Under the pieces are notes generated by a model that saw nothing but the letters and a program-made list of their open reading frames with translations, made no database searches and was not told the origin of the DNA. From positions 248,001 through 312,000 of the forward strand of contig NZ_CP139986.1 of the NCBI RefSeq assembly GCF_034424175.1: 64,000 nucleotides of DNA. The letters are read 5' to 3'. This document shows, one piece after another, positions 47,619 to 56,551 of this stretch. A program made the position numbers and the translations under genes. The DNA is from Kluyvera intermedia (GTDB lineage Bacteria > Pseudomonadota > Gammaproteobacteria > Enterobacterales > Enterobacteriaceae). Position 1 is the stretch's first letter. Every line of letters starts with the position of its first letter.

Positions 47619-47933
47619 AATGTCCGCAATTGCCTGCGCATATACCGCAGGCGATTTCACACCCGGTATGCGTTTTACCAGTTGTCCTTCATGAAATATC
47701 AGTACCGACGGTAGTCCCCATATTTCATATTTGGTCGTCAACACCGGCGCCTGATCGACATTGACCTTTCCTGTCTGGATATCATCATCGAGCCGTTCTA
47801 CAAACAGACTGAACATCTCTTCGCTTGCCTGGCAGGGCGGACACCACGGAGCAGAAAAACGCACGACTGATATCCCCTCGTACTGTTCTATCTGCCGGAA
47901 ATTATCTTCGTTATAAGATGTTAAGTTACGCAT
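47604..47933 (-). CDS. Thioredoxin-like protein (WCPPC)
   Basis: 109 residues from ATG 47933 (MRNLTSYNEDNF), chosen because GAGGTC lies 7 bases upstream; a longer frame to 47990 lacks a ribosome site. Thioredoxin fold with active site APWCPPCQ (about 30-37) and cis-Pro in WGLPSVLIF (about 75). No signal peptide, so cytosolic. Diverges from the ene-reductase gene; operator 3 lies between them. Would reduce disulphides in the same stress response. Confidence 0.88.
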   Translation of the reverse strand: MRNLTSYNEDNFRQIEQYEGISVVRFSAPWCPPCQASEEMFSLFVERLDDDIQTGKVNVDQAPVLTTKYEIWGLPSVLIFHEGQLVKRIPGVKSPAVYAQAIADIKKGQ

Positions 47934-48013
47934 GTTGATGACCTCAATGAGTTCGCGGGCGTTTACGCAGGTGGCCGTTGCGTTAAACAAGTATCGTAAT
48001 GGTTTTCGTTGAC

Positions 48014-48031
48014 CTACCTACTAGATGGTTG
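48014..48031. promoter_or_regulatory. TetR-type operator 3 (between thioredoxin and ene-reductase)
   Basis: CTACCTACTAGATGGTTG, 14 of 18 matches to operator 4; the surrounding 22-mer (48012-48033) differs from that at 45866 at two positions. Placed to control both divergent units. Confidence 0.72.
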
Positions 48032-48152
48032 GTATAGTGCCAGCCATCAGATGTTTACGCAACTGCAATCCGACGATGTTCAGTCGGTGAGTCTGCCGGA
48101 CGTTGTCATTCCCCTGTGGGGATAAACCATTTTTGTCTTTGTGAGGTACACG

Positions 48153-49259
48153 ATGAGTAAGCTGTTCACCCCCTACAACCTGTCTGGCATGACATTAAAA
48201 AATCGTGTGATCATGGCGCCGATGACGCGCACCCGCACCATGAATGACGTACCGGACGAGGTCGTGGCTTTGTATTATGCACAGCGTGCTTCCGCTGGTC
48301 TGCTCATCACCGAAGGTATGCCTGTTTCAGAAGAAGGCCGTGGCTATCTCTATACTCCGGGCATTTACAATGACGCACACGTTCAGGGCTGGCGTAAGGT
48401 GACGAAAGCGGTTCATGCCAAAGGTGGCCGTATTTTCGCCCAACTCTGGCACGTCGGCCGTATGTCTCACACCACTCTTCAGCCGGGCCACATTGCACCG
48501 GTTTCAGCGGGCACCGTTCAGGCGGTCAATACCACTGTTTTTGCGCTGACCGAATCCGGCGAGCCGGGCCCGGTTGTGCCAAGCCAGCCACGCGCACTGG
48601 AAACCCATGAAGTGAAACGCATCACCGCCGACTTTGTACATTCCGCGCGTCTGGCAATGGAAGCCGGTTTTGACGGCGTGGAAATCATGGCGGCGAACGG
48701 GTTCATCTTTGACCAGTTCCTCAGCAGCGAATTAAACACCCGCACCGATGAATACGGCGGCTCCGTGGAAAACCGTCAGCGCTTCCTGCTGGAAACTATT
48801 GATGCCGTGGCTGACGCGGTGGGTAACAGCCACGTTGCCGTGCGCCTTTCTCCCTTCGGCCGTATTTATGACCTCGCGCCGTATGAGGGGGAAGAGGAAA
48901 CCTGGGAAGCCATCACTGACGCTCTCGGTCAGCGCGAACTTGCCTATGTGCACCTTTACTATCAGCCGGTGTACACCAAAGCCCCGCTGCCGGAAGAATT
49001 CCGCCGCCGTTTCCGCAACTCTTTTAAAGGCACCATTATCGCTGCAGGTGGTTTCACTCGCGATATCGCCGAACAGGCACTTGAAGCCGATGAGCTGGAT
49101 TTAGTGGCGTTTGGCGTCCCTTACATCGCCAACCCTGATCTGGTCGAAAGAATGCAAAACGGCTGGCCGCTGGCAGAAAGTGACCGTACCACGTACTACG
49201 GCGTCAGTGGTTCTCCGGAAAAAGGCTATACCGATTATCCGGTCTGGCAGGCTGAATAA
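48153..49259 (+). CDS. Old Yellow Enzyme-type NADH:flavin oxidoreductase (NemA-like)
   Basis: 368 residues from ATG 48153 (MSKLFTPYNL) after GAGG; a GTG 12 bases upstream is less likely. FMN TIM barrel: NRVIMAPMTRTR (about 18-28), FAQLWHVGR with His100, NTRTDEYGGSVENR (about 195-208), IAAGGFTRDIAEQAL. The ligand pair usually His-x-x-His/Asn in VEIH..NGY reads VEIMAANGF, so Met179 replaces His while Asn182 is kept. OYEs reduce enones, nitro compounds and maleimides with NAD(P)H. First gene of a three-gene operon with frnE-like and SDR genes. Confidence 0.9.
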   Translation: MSKLFTPYNLSGMTLKNRVIMAPMTRTRTMNDVPDEVVALYYAQRASAGLLITEGMPVSEEGRGYLYTPGIYNDAHVQGWRKVTKAVHAKGGRIFAQLWHVGRMSHTTLQPGHIAPVSAGTVQAVNTTVFALTESGEPGPVVPSQPRALETHEVKRITADFVHSARLAMEAGFDGVEIMAANGFIFDQFLSSELNTRTDEYGGSVENRQRFLLETIDAVADAVGNSHVAVRLSPFGRIYDLAPYEGEEETWEAITDALGQRELAYVHLYYQPVYTKAPLPEEFRRRFRNSFKGTIIAAGGFTRDIAEQALEADELDLVAFGVPYIANPDLVERMQNGWPLAESDRTTYYGVSGSPEKGYTDYPVWQAE

Positions 49260-49324
49260 ATCCAGTGCAGGCGCCGTTCTTCAGGAAGTTAACGCGTCTG
49301 TCCCACAATCTTTGAGGAGTCATC

Positions 49325-50026
49325 ATGAAAACGCTTAAACCTACTCTCACCATTGATATCTGGTCAGATTTAGTCTGCCCGTGGTGCTGGATTGCTAAAA
49401 AACGATTTGAACAGGGGCTGAACAGTTTTGAGTTTCACGATCAGGTGGTGATCCGTCATCACAGCTACCGTCTGGCTGGCGGTAGCTCAACAATGCCTTT
49501 CAGAGAGGCCATCGTGAAAAAGCTGGGTAGCCAGCATTCGGCAGAACTGATGATGAATCAGGTGGAGACCGCCGGTAAATCTGAAGGCCTCACCTACAAC
49601 TTCGACACCATGATGTTTGGTGATACCGAAGATGCTCACACCCTTCTGACTGCCGCGCGTAAAGCTGGAATAGCGGATGCCGTCGAAGAACGCTTTTACC
49701 GCGGCAGTATCACTGAGGGTCGCTCTCTCTTCGACCGTAATGAACTGGTTGCACTGGCCGTTGAAGCGGGCATGGCAAAAATCGACGCTGAAGCCGCTCT
49801 TGAAAACGACGATTTCCGTGCTTCCGTTGCCGGAGATGAAGCTCATGCACGCTCCATCGGCGTCAGCGGTGTCCCGGTCTTTGTGATGAACGAAAAATAC
49901 GCTATCAGCGGTGCTCAGAGCGCAGATAACTTTTTGAACGCCCTGCGTCAGGTATGGGATGAGCAGCAAACTGAGTTTTCAGCCACTGCGGGTCAGACCT
50001 GCGGAACCGAAGGCTGCAGCATTTAG
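49325..50026 (+). CDS. DsbA-family/FrnE-like thiol oxidoreductase
   Basis: 233 residues. Thioredoxin fold with CPWC active site (LVCPWCWIAKKRF, about 18-30), helical insert, and C-terminal domain with the cis-Pro region (GVSGVPVFVMN). A Cys pair near the C-terminus (QTCGTEGCSI) is like that of Deinococcus FrnE, where it forms a second redox centre. No signal peptide; cytosolic. ATG preceded by GAGGAG. 65 bases after the ene-reductase. Confidence 0.9.
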   Translation: MKTLKPTLTIDIWSDLVCPWCWIAKKRFEQGLNSFEFHDQVVIRHHSYRLAGGSSTMPFREAIVKKLGSQHSAELMMNQVETAGKSEGLTYNFDTMMFGDTEDAHTLLTAARKAGIADAVEERFYRGSITEGRSLFDRNELVALAVEAGMAKIDAEAALENDDFRASVAGDEAHARSIGVSGVPVFVMNEKYAISGAQSADNFLNALRQVWDEQQTEFSATAGQTCGTEGCSI

Positions 50027-50089
50027 CCCGTCAACCGTCGGCACTGACCGTGCCGTCAACTTCTTACCTGTAAATAGAGGAGTATGAAA

Positions 50090-50863
50090 ATGAGTGAATT
50101 TTTTAAAGGTAAAAAACTACTCGTCGTCGGCGGCACCAGTGGCATGGGACTGGCTGTCGCACGCATGGTGCTCGAAGCAGGCGGTAGTGTTGTTCTGACC
50201 GGCAATAAAAAAGACAAAGCGGAAGCCGTGCAAAAAGAGCTGAGCCCACTGGGCCCGGTTGCGGTTATTGCGGCAAACCTGATGACCGAAGAGGGCATGG
50301 AAACCATTCGTCAGGAAATCAACACCAACCACCGAGATATCAGCCTGATGGTCAATGCTGCCGGGATTTTCATTCCCAAAGATTTCACCGAGCACAGCTT
50401 TGCCGATTACGACATGTATCTTTCGCTTAACCGCGCCACGTTCTTCATAACGCAGGACGTCGTAAAGAACATGCTGGCGGCGAAGCTGGAAGGATCTATC
50501 GTCAACGTCGGGTCGATTGGCGCACAGGCTGCGCTGGGTGACTCGCCGTCTTCTGCCTATTCCATGGCAAAAGCGGGTCTGCATGCCCTGACGCGTAATC
50601 TGGCGATAGAGCTGGCCAGTGCCGGGATTCGAGTGAATGCCGTATCACCGGGAATCGTGCATACGCCAATTTATGAAGGGTTCATGGATAAAGCCGACAT
50701 CGCCGATGCGATGAAGTCTCTGAACGACTTCCATCCGTTGGGGCGTGTCGGGACAGCGGAGGATGTAGCCAATACCATGCTGTTCCTGCTGTCTGATAAA
50801 GCATCATGGGTCACCGGAGCTATCTGGGACGTCGATGCCGGCATCATGGCCGTCAGACGCTAA
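50090..50863 (+). CDS. Short-chain dehydrogenase/reductase (SDR)
   Basis: 257 residues from ATG 50090, seven bases after AGGAG; the ATG at 50084 is only one base from it. Classical SDR: cofactor loop VVGGTSGMGLA (about 10-20; first Gly-x-x-x-Gly-x-Gly variant), NAAG motif (VNAAGIF, about 88), catalytic Ser/Tyr-x-x-x-Lys (GSIGAQ ... SAYSMAKAG about 140-163) and VSPGIVHTP. Likely NADPH dependent on aldehyde/ketone products of the electrophile response (inference). Terminator follows at 50883-50910. Confidence 0.9.
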   Translation: MSEFFKGKKLLVVGGTSGMGLAVARMVLEAGGSVVLTGNKKDKAEAVQKELSPLGPVAVIAANLMTEEGMETIRQEINTNHRDISLMVNAAGIFIPKDFTEHSFADYDMYLSLNRATFFITQDVVKNMLAAKLEGSIVNVGSIGAQAALGDSPSSAYSMAKAGLHALTRNLAIELASAGIRVNAVSPGIVHTPIYEGFMDKADIADAMKSLNDFHPLGRVGTAEDVANTMLFLLSDKASWVTGAIWDVDAGIMAVRR

Positions 50864-50882
50864 TCAAAGCACGTTCAAATGA

Positions 50883-50910
50883 GCCGCCCCTCACCGGGCG
50901 GCATTTTTTT
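50883..50910 (+). terminator. Terminator of the ene-reductase/FrnE/SDR operon
   Basis: GCCGCCC-CTCACC-GGGCGGC followed by ATTTTTTT. Confidence 0.85.
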
Positions 50911-51000
50911 GCAGGCCTGACGCTGGATCCCCCGCGCCTGACTATCGCATCGGAAAATCACAATATCCGCCAGACCGCTACTTCCACCAACCGTCGAGGG

Positions 51001-51846
51001 TCAGACTGTCGGTTTCTTTTCCTGAGTCACCATCACTATACCAACCAGTACGGCGAGGGCTGAAAATACCATTCTGGAAGTCAACGATTCACCGAGAAAC
51101 ACGACCCCTCCCAGCATGGCAAGGCAAGGGACGCTGAGCTGAAGTGTGCTTGCCGTAATCGAGGCGAGGGAGGGTAAAAGGGTGTACCACAGCACGTAGG
51201 CTCCGGCTGATGCGACGGCTCCTGATAGCAATGACAGACTAATTCCCGCGGCATCGTAGTGACCCTCTTTTATAGACAGCACTGAAAGAATGAGCGCCAT
51301 TGGAACGGCCATAACAAAGTTTGCCGCCGTGGATGCACCCGCGTTTTGTGTCTTCCTCCCCGTTATCGAATATGCAGCCCAGGCTAACCCGGCCACAATC
51401 ATCAGAACCGCGCTAAAAATGGGGGGCGCTTTAGCTCCGGGTAACAAAAGTATGGCAATGCCCGCTAATGCGAGCATAAGACCGCTTGCTCGCAATACTG
51501 ACAGTGACTCTCCCTTAAATAATCCGTACATCACCATCGCAAACTGCACGGCACCAAAAAGTAACAACGCCCCGGCGCCCGTATCGAGGTGGATGTAGGC
51601 GACTGAAAAGAGAACCGCATACACCATCAGATAGAACCCACTTAATGGACGCCATACGGACAGGGAGGTGCGGGTGTGAAGAAACAGAAAAGGCAGCAGA
51701 ACCAACGCACCGCTAAGCAAGCGTAAGCTGCTGAAGGAAAAAGGGTCAATATGTCCACCCTTGAGTGCCAACCGGCAAAGAATAGAGTTTGCCGCGAAAG
51801 CCAACATGGCCAGACATACTTTCAGGGCGAGTGCAGTTTTAGCCAT
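51001..51846 (-). CDS. EamA/DMT-family transporter
   Basis: 281 residues with ten hydrophobic helices in two EamA repeats (first about 5-135, second about 145-275; WAAYSITGR at the junction and LGESLTSRMVFSALAVLVG at the end). Inner-membrane exporter of metabolites; substrate unknown. Operator 4, a perfect palindrome, lies 28 bases upstream of the ATG, so it is probably controlled by the same TetR and may export the inducing compound. Confidence 0.88.
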   Translation of the reverse strand: MAKTALALKVCLAMLAFAANSILCRLALKGGHIDPFSFSSLRLLSGALVLLPFLFLHTRTSLSVWRPLSGFYLMVYAVLFSVAYIHLDTGAGALLLFGAVQFAMVMYGLFKGESLSVLRASGLMLALAGIAILLLPGAKAPPIFSAVLMIVAGLAWAAYSITGRKTQNAGASTAANFVMAVPMALILSVLSIKEGHYDAAGISLSLLSGAVASAGAYVLWYTLLPSLASITASTLQLSVPCLAMLGGVVFLGESLTSRMVFSALAVLVGIVMVTQEKKPTV

Positions 51847-51873
51847 TCAGTGAATCCTCAGGAAAAAATTTAG

Positions 51874-51891
51874 CTACCAATTAGTTGGTAG
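51874..51891. promoter_or_regulatory. TetR-type operator 4 (perfect palindrome, upstream of EamA gene)
   Basis: CTACCAATTAGTTGGTAG: arms CTACCAA and TTGGTAG around TTAG. Best copy of the shared motif; 28 bases before the transporter start. Confidence 0.75.
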
Positions 51892-52558
51892 TTTACATTG
51901 GATTTTGAAAGATTAGAAAGCACAACTTTCGGTACTCGCATTCTCACGAGAACGTCTAACTTCAGACATCATCGTCGTGTGTTTCGGATGGCTAGAGTTA
52001 AATAACGTCATGTAAAATACGTTGCCGATAATATCATTTCATGGGTTGCATGTTATTTGTCAAAAAGAGGTTTCAGTCCAGATAAAATGAGTGGTTTAGC
52101 TGTGTACATCCTACATTGTAGTTCCATCGACTTCTGGTGATTTAAGTCTATACAGATTGTCTTACGTCTGCTGATCGCTCACAGCTGACCTCCCGCACAG
52201 TTAGCTATTCCGCTTAGTGCCAGGAGCGGACACCCAGATAAAAAAGCATATTAACGTTGAATGATTTCCTGGATGGCATTGGCTGATTAGGTCTTTACTC
52301 GACCGCATGACATATTGGCCCAATTTCATTGATTCCTGGCGTGCAGCCCACTCACTGACTACTCATCACTCTCCCTATAATGGCAACGTCAGCAGGCCAT
52401 TAGCTCATCTTTCTCATGAAAAATCGCCTTGTTCAAACCTGATCGCCATCCTGACCCAGCATCTTTCTGAGTGACGCAACCTTAACTCAGTCAGTAATAG
52501 TCACTGAGACTGAAATTGTATTGATGCTTAATTTCGTGTCTTTCGGAGCTTCAAAAAA
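51892..52558. other. 667-base non-coding stretch
   Basis: I see no supported gene. A 55-codon frame at 52307-52474 lacks a ribosome site. The fragment GTGCCAGGAGCGGACA near 52217 echoes a similar phrase at 38612-38665 (TCCTGGCAC, GGAGCGGA), hinting at shared mobile-element debris. The promoter of the MFS gene must lie in the last 100 bases. Confidence 0.35.
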
Positions 52559-53767
52559 ATGAGGAATATGCATCGACAGGTCCTGATACTTGCAGGTTCT
52601 CAGGCCATCTTTCAATCCATAGCGGTACTGATAATGACTATCGGTGGGCTTGCAGGTGCGCTTCTTGCCCCCGGCCCCGCGCTGAGCACCGTACCGCTCG
52701 CAATGGCAAGTCTTGGCACTGTGTTAGTGATGTTTCCTGCATCGTTATGGATGAGCCGGATAGGCAGGAAAACCGGCTTTATAACCGGTGCTCTGAGCGG
52801 AATTATGTCGGCTATTATTTCCATGGCGGCAATGATCCAATATTCCTTCATTCTGCTGTGTATTGGTATGTTCTTTCTGGGGATTTATCAGGCGTTCGCT
52901 CAGTTTTATCGCTTTGCCGCCGGTGAAGTCGTTCTCCCGGCATTCCGGACTAAAGCTATTTCGCTGGTATTGGCTGGAGGTGTCGTTGCCGCTCTGCTTG
53001 GCCCGTTTCTGGCAAGCTTCGGAAGCGCATTTTTTAGCGTTTCCTATGCAGGGTCATTCCTCTTTATGGGAATAATGGCTTCGGTGGGTCTGTTGCTATT
53101 ATCACGTTTACAGATACCGGTTCAGTCAATGGAAGCTTCTGAACACGTTATCGCGAGGTCATGGAAAAAAGTCGTTTTTCAGCCCGCTTATCTTGTTGCC
53201 CTTTTTTCCGGCGCGTCAGGATTTGGAATTATGGTACTGGGCCTGACCGCGACACCTATCGCGATGAAGCACTACGATTTTGACTTGCCTCAAATTGCTA
53301 CCGTGATACAGCTCCACATACTGGGCCGGTTTGTACCGTCATTCTTCACCGGAAAACTGATCGACCGATTTGGCGTCATTAACATTATGCTGGCGGGCAT
53401 TCTTCTCATGCTTGCTTACCTTGCTCTGGCGTTTTCAGGCGTCACCTGGGGAGTGTTTACGGGTGCATTAATATTGATGGGAATCGGTTGGAACTTTCTC
53501 TATGTCGGCGGAACCAGCTTATTGGCAACAACTTACACTACAGAGGAAAAGGGGGTTGCGCAGGCGACCAATGACATGAGCGTCTTTATCTTCAGCCTGA
53601 TTTGTTCGCTGGGTGCCGGCCCACTGCTAAATGCTTATGGCTGGAAAACCATGCACCTCCTTTTAGTACCCTGGGTCCTGTTTCTTATGGTGCCGCTACT
53701 GTGGCTCGCTGTGCGTAAAAAACGTCAGGATAACGCTGAGAATGAGGTCACTTTACCACTGCAGTAA
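52559..53767 (+). CDS. MFS transporter
   Basis: 402 residues, twelve predicted membrane helices, MFS loop 2-3 motif SLWMSRIGRKTGF (about 60-73), a charged central loop (about 190-205) and repeated motif GKLIDRFGVINIM after helix 8. Resembles YcaD/arabinose-type or drug efflux MFS; substrate unknown. Weak GGAG ribosome site 9 bases before ATG. The cysteine hydrolase gene begins 46 bases after its stop, suggesting one unit. Confidence 0.85.
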   Translation: MRNMHRQVLILAGSQAIFQSIAVLIMTIGGLAGALLAPGPALSTVPLAMASLGTVLVMFPASLWMSRIGRKTGFITGALSGIMSAIISMAAMIQYSFILLCIGMFFLGIYQAFAQFYRFAAGEVVLPAFRTKAISLVLAGGVVAALLGPFLASFGSAFFSVSYAGSFLFMGIMASVGLLLLSRLQIPVQSMEASEHVIARSWKKVVFQPAYLVALFSGASGFGIMVLGLTATPIAMKHYDFDLPQIATVIQLHILGRFVPSFFTGKLIDRFGVINIMLAGILLMLAYLALAFSGVTWGVFTGALILMGIGWNFLYVGGTSLLATTYTTEEKGVAQATNDMSVFIFSLICSLGAGPLLNAYGWKTMHLLLVPWVLFLMVPLLWLAVRKKRQDNAENEVTLPLQ

Positions 53768-53812
53768 ATTGACTCTGTGAACCTTCCAACCAATAAACCC
53801 CAAGGACTCAAC

Positions 53813-54301
53813 ATGAAAAATGCTCTGATTGTTATTGATATTCAGAATGATTATTTCCCGGGCGGAGCCTTTCCGCTTGAGGAGCCTGAGCTAGCCTGTA
53901 AAGCTGCAATGACTGCGATTGAAAAAGCGCGCAAAGAAGGTTGGCTTATCGTCGGCATCCAGCATATTGCAACGCCCGAAGCTCCTTTCTTCAAACCTGA
54001 CAGTAAAGGCGCGAACATTCATCCGGATGTTGTTGCTGCACTGGGAAATGCACCCGTGATTATCAAGAAAGAGGCAGACAGCTTCTTCGAAACCAGCCTT
54101 GAGCAGTTGCTACGTGAGAATGGCATCACTGATATCTATCTTACCGGCATGATGACGCAGCACTGTGTCACACATACTGCGCTTTCCCCGCAAGCTCAGG
54201 GCATGAAGATGCATATCATTGCGCAAGCATGCGCTGCACCCACCAAAGCTCTGAGCGATCTTGCCCTGTTCGGACTGAGTGCACGCTGCAATGTGAGTTA
54301 A
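53813..54301 (+). CDS. Isochorismatase-like cysteine hydrolase
   Basis: 162 residues from ATG 53813 (MKNALIVIDIQNDYF), with AAGGA seven bases upstream; the GTG start at 53777 is not needed. Catalytic triad visible: Asp10 in VIDIQNDYF, Lys in VIIKKEADSFF (about 83) and Cys in MMTQHCVTHTAL (about 118). Hydrolyses amide or vinyl-ether type bonds; substrate unknown. The C-terminus (GLSARCNVS) is about 15-20 residues shorter than many relatives. A strong terminator follows. Confidence 0.85.
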   Translation: MKNALIVIDIQNDYFPGGAFPLEEPELACKAAMTAIEKARKEGWLIVGIQHIATPEAPFFKPDSKGANIHPDVVAALGNAPVIIKKEADSFFETSLEQLLRENGITDIYLTGMMTQHCVTHTALSPQAQGMKMHIIAQACAAPTKALSDLALFGLSARCNVS

Positions 54302-54334
54302 CCAACTGATTTTGTTAAGTACAGGCCTATCCAG

Positions 54335-54369
54335 GGGATGTGTTTTTTCAGATAACACATCCCTTTTTT
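54335..54369 (+). terminator. Terminator after cysteine hydrolase gene
   Basis: GGGATGTGTTTTTTCAGATAACACATCCC followed by TTTTTT; 8-bp interrupted stem (GGGATGTG/CACATCCC). Confidence 0.85.
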
Positions 54370-54573
54370 ATTTCATTTGAACCGTCATTGGGTTGTAACG
54401 GAATACCACTAAACCCTGCGCATTACGATTGACCTGATTTCATCGGTTAATGACCAGAGAGCATGTCACGACCTCTCCCTTCCTCATTTTATAGTAAGCC
54501 CACTCGCATCCCCCCGGCAGCACAACAGCCAATACGGTGGGTGAATAAATCTGATTAATGACTGGAGCAATAA

Positions 54574-55353
54574 ATGAAATTAACGCAAATCCGCAACGCC
54601 ACGCTGGTACTGGAATATGCCGGTAAAAAATTCCTTATCGATCCTATGCTGGCCGAAAAAGAAGCCTGGGACGGCTTTGCTGGAAGTGCACGCCCACATC
54701 TGCGTAATCCAATGGTGGCCTTGCCTGTGGCCGTTAAGGATTTACTGACGGTTGATGCCGTTATCCTGACTCACACCCATACCGATCACTGGGATGAGGC
54801 TGCCCAGCAGGCTATTCCCAAAGACATGCTTATCTACACGCAGGATGAAAAAGATGCGGCACTTCTCCGCTCTCAGGGCTTTCTCAACATTCGCGTTCTG
54901 AAAGAGGAAAATCATTTCGTAGACGGCATGACTATTTACAAAACCGACGGCCAGCATGGCAGCAACGAATTGTACGCTGATGCCCAGTGGGGTGAGCTAC
55001 TCGGTGATGCATGTGGGCTGGTCTTCACTCACCATGATGAAAAAACGTTGTATATCGCGGGTGATACTGTCTGGGTTAAGCCTTACGCAAAAAACCTGCA
55101 ACGTTTCAAACCGGAGATTGTGGTGCTGAACACCGGTTATGCGGTAAATGACCTTTACGGTCCGATTATCATGGGCAAAGAGGACACACTGCGCACACTG
55201 AAAATGTTGCCCAATGCCACCGTCGTGGCGTCTCATATGGAATCGATTAATCATTGCCTTCTTACCCGTGCGGAACTTCGCGAGTTCACGCTTGAACATG
55301 GTATTGAAGATAAGGTTCTGATTCCCGCAGACGGCGAGACAATGGCTTTCTGA
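54574..55353 (+). CDS. UlaG-like metallo-beta-lactamase-fold hydrolase
   Basis: 259 residues. Metal motif LTHTHTDHWD (His-x-His-x-Asp-His, about 65-74), second-sphere His (TDGQHGSNE, about 128), Asp in YIAGDTVWV (about 167) and C-terminal His in VASHMESINH (about 226-235). Likely a Mn or Zn dependent hydrolase of sugar lactones, phosphodiesters or related compounds. ATG at 54574 preceded by GGAGCAAT. Its own promoter is probably in the 200 bases upstream. Confidence 0.88.
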   Translation: MKLTQIRNATLVLEYAGKKFLIDPMLAEKEAWDGFAGSARPHLRNPMVALPVAVKDLLTVDAVILTHTHTDHWDEAAQQAIPKDMLIYTQDEKDAALLRSQGFLNIRVLKEENHFVDGMTIYKTDGQHGSNELYADAQWGELLGDACGLVFTHHDEKTLYIAGDTVWVKPYAKNLQRFKPEIVVLNTGYAVNDLYGPIIMGKEDTLRTLKMLPNATVVASHMESINHCLLTRAELREFTLEHGIEDKVLIPADGETMAF

Positions 55354-55481
55354 CAGGCCATCCCACCTGACCTGATGAGGAATGCCATTACTACTGGTCA
55401 CCTGTTATTGTTTGGTCAGTTAAAATAAGCGTTTTAGCCGCCGGTAAGCCGGTGGCTATCATTTACGGTAAGGTTAACGTT

Positions 55482-56456
55482 ATGTCTGCACTGACGGTCG
55501 CCGTGATTGCCACGGCCGGATTTAGCCCATTTCACTTTTCAGTCCCTTGTATTATTTTCGGGCAGTCTATGCCGCAACCGGATTTATTCTGCGTCGAAAT
55601 CTGCGCTGAAAACCCTGGCGTTGTTATGTCTGATATGGGCCTGTCCATCAACGTGGAGCATGGACTTGAGCTGCTGGACACCGCAGACATTATTATCGTG
55701 CCTTACTGGAATCATCCGGAAGAAAAACCATCTCAGGCCCTGCTGGATGGGTTAATAAAAGCATGGCAGCGTGGTGCAGAAGTGGTGGGACTTTGTCTCG
55801 GTGCTTACGTACTTGCCTATTCCGGCTTACTGGATGGGCACCGTGCTGCCACACACTGGGAATACGAACAGGACTTTATTGAACGATTTCCTGCTGTCCA
55901 TCTGGACAGCAACTCGCTGTATACCAGTGATGAACGTCTGATTACCTCAGCGGGCACCGCCGCCGGTATTGATTGCTGCCTGAATATTATCCGTGACCAT
56001 TACGGTTCTGCTATAGCTAACCGGGTGGCAAGAAGAATGGTTGTTCCACCTTACCGGGAAGGTGGCCAGGCCCAGTTTATTGAACGCCCGGTCCCGGTAT
56101 CGACCCGGGATAGCAAAATGAATGAACTGATAGAGTATCTGCGCCGTAACCTGGACAAGCCTCATGATCTCGACTCACTTGCCGGGTTTGTCAGCATGAG
56201 TCGACGAACGTTAACGCGTCATTTTTTCAGGGCAACCGGAACGACGCTTGGCGATTGGCTGAACGCGGAACGCCTTCAGAGAAGTCAGGAGTTACTGGAA
56301 ACGACAAACATTAGTATTGAACGTGTATCCGAAATGGTGGGTTTTCAGTCGCCAGTCTCATTTCGTCAGAGCTTCAAAGCGAGATTCAGCGTCAGTCCAA
56401 GCGAATGGCGTAGAGCTTTTCGAGGGCCTGCGCCTGTTGATGTCGACGTGAAGTGA
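55482..56456 (+). CDS. FtrA-type AraC regulator with GATase1/DJ-1-like domain
   Basis: 324 residues from ATG 55482 (MSALTVAVIA) after AAGG; the earlier in-frame ATG at 55452 has no ribosome site. N-terminal DJ-1/PfpI domain (about 5-180) with the nucleophile-elbow VVGLCLGAYVLAYSGLLDG and THWEYEQDF, as in FtrA/GlxA. C-terminal AraC double HTH (about 215-310: LDSLAGFVSMSRRTLTRHF and VSEMVGFQSPVSFRQSFKARF). Likely local activator of the MFS/hydrolase/MBL genes (inference from position). Confidence 0.9.
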   Translation: MSALTVAVIATAGFSPFHFSVPCIIFGQSMPQPDLFCVEICAENPGVVMSDMGLSINVEHGLELLDTADIIIVPYWNHPEEKPSQALLDGLIKAWQRGAEVVGLCLGAYVLAYSGLLDGHRAATHWEYEQDFIERFPAVHLDSNSLYTSDERLITSAGTAAGIDCCLNIIRDHYGSAIANRVARRMVVPPYREGGQAQFIERPVPVSTRDSKMNELIEYLRRNLDKPHDLDSLAGFVSMSRRTLTRHFFRATGTTLGDWLNAERLQRSQELLETTNISIERVSEMVGFQSPVSFRQSFKARFSVSPSEWRRAFRGPAPVDVDVK

Positions 56457-56551
56457 GAGCCAACCCCTACCAGTTTAAATCCTCTTAGCTAGAAGGTTTG
56501 TATCACGTCCGTTCCTCGCTCATAACCGCCTGATGCTATGCGGGGGATTTA

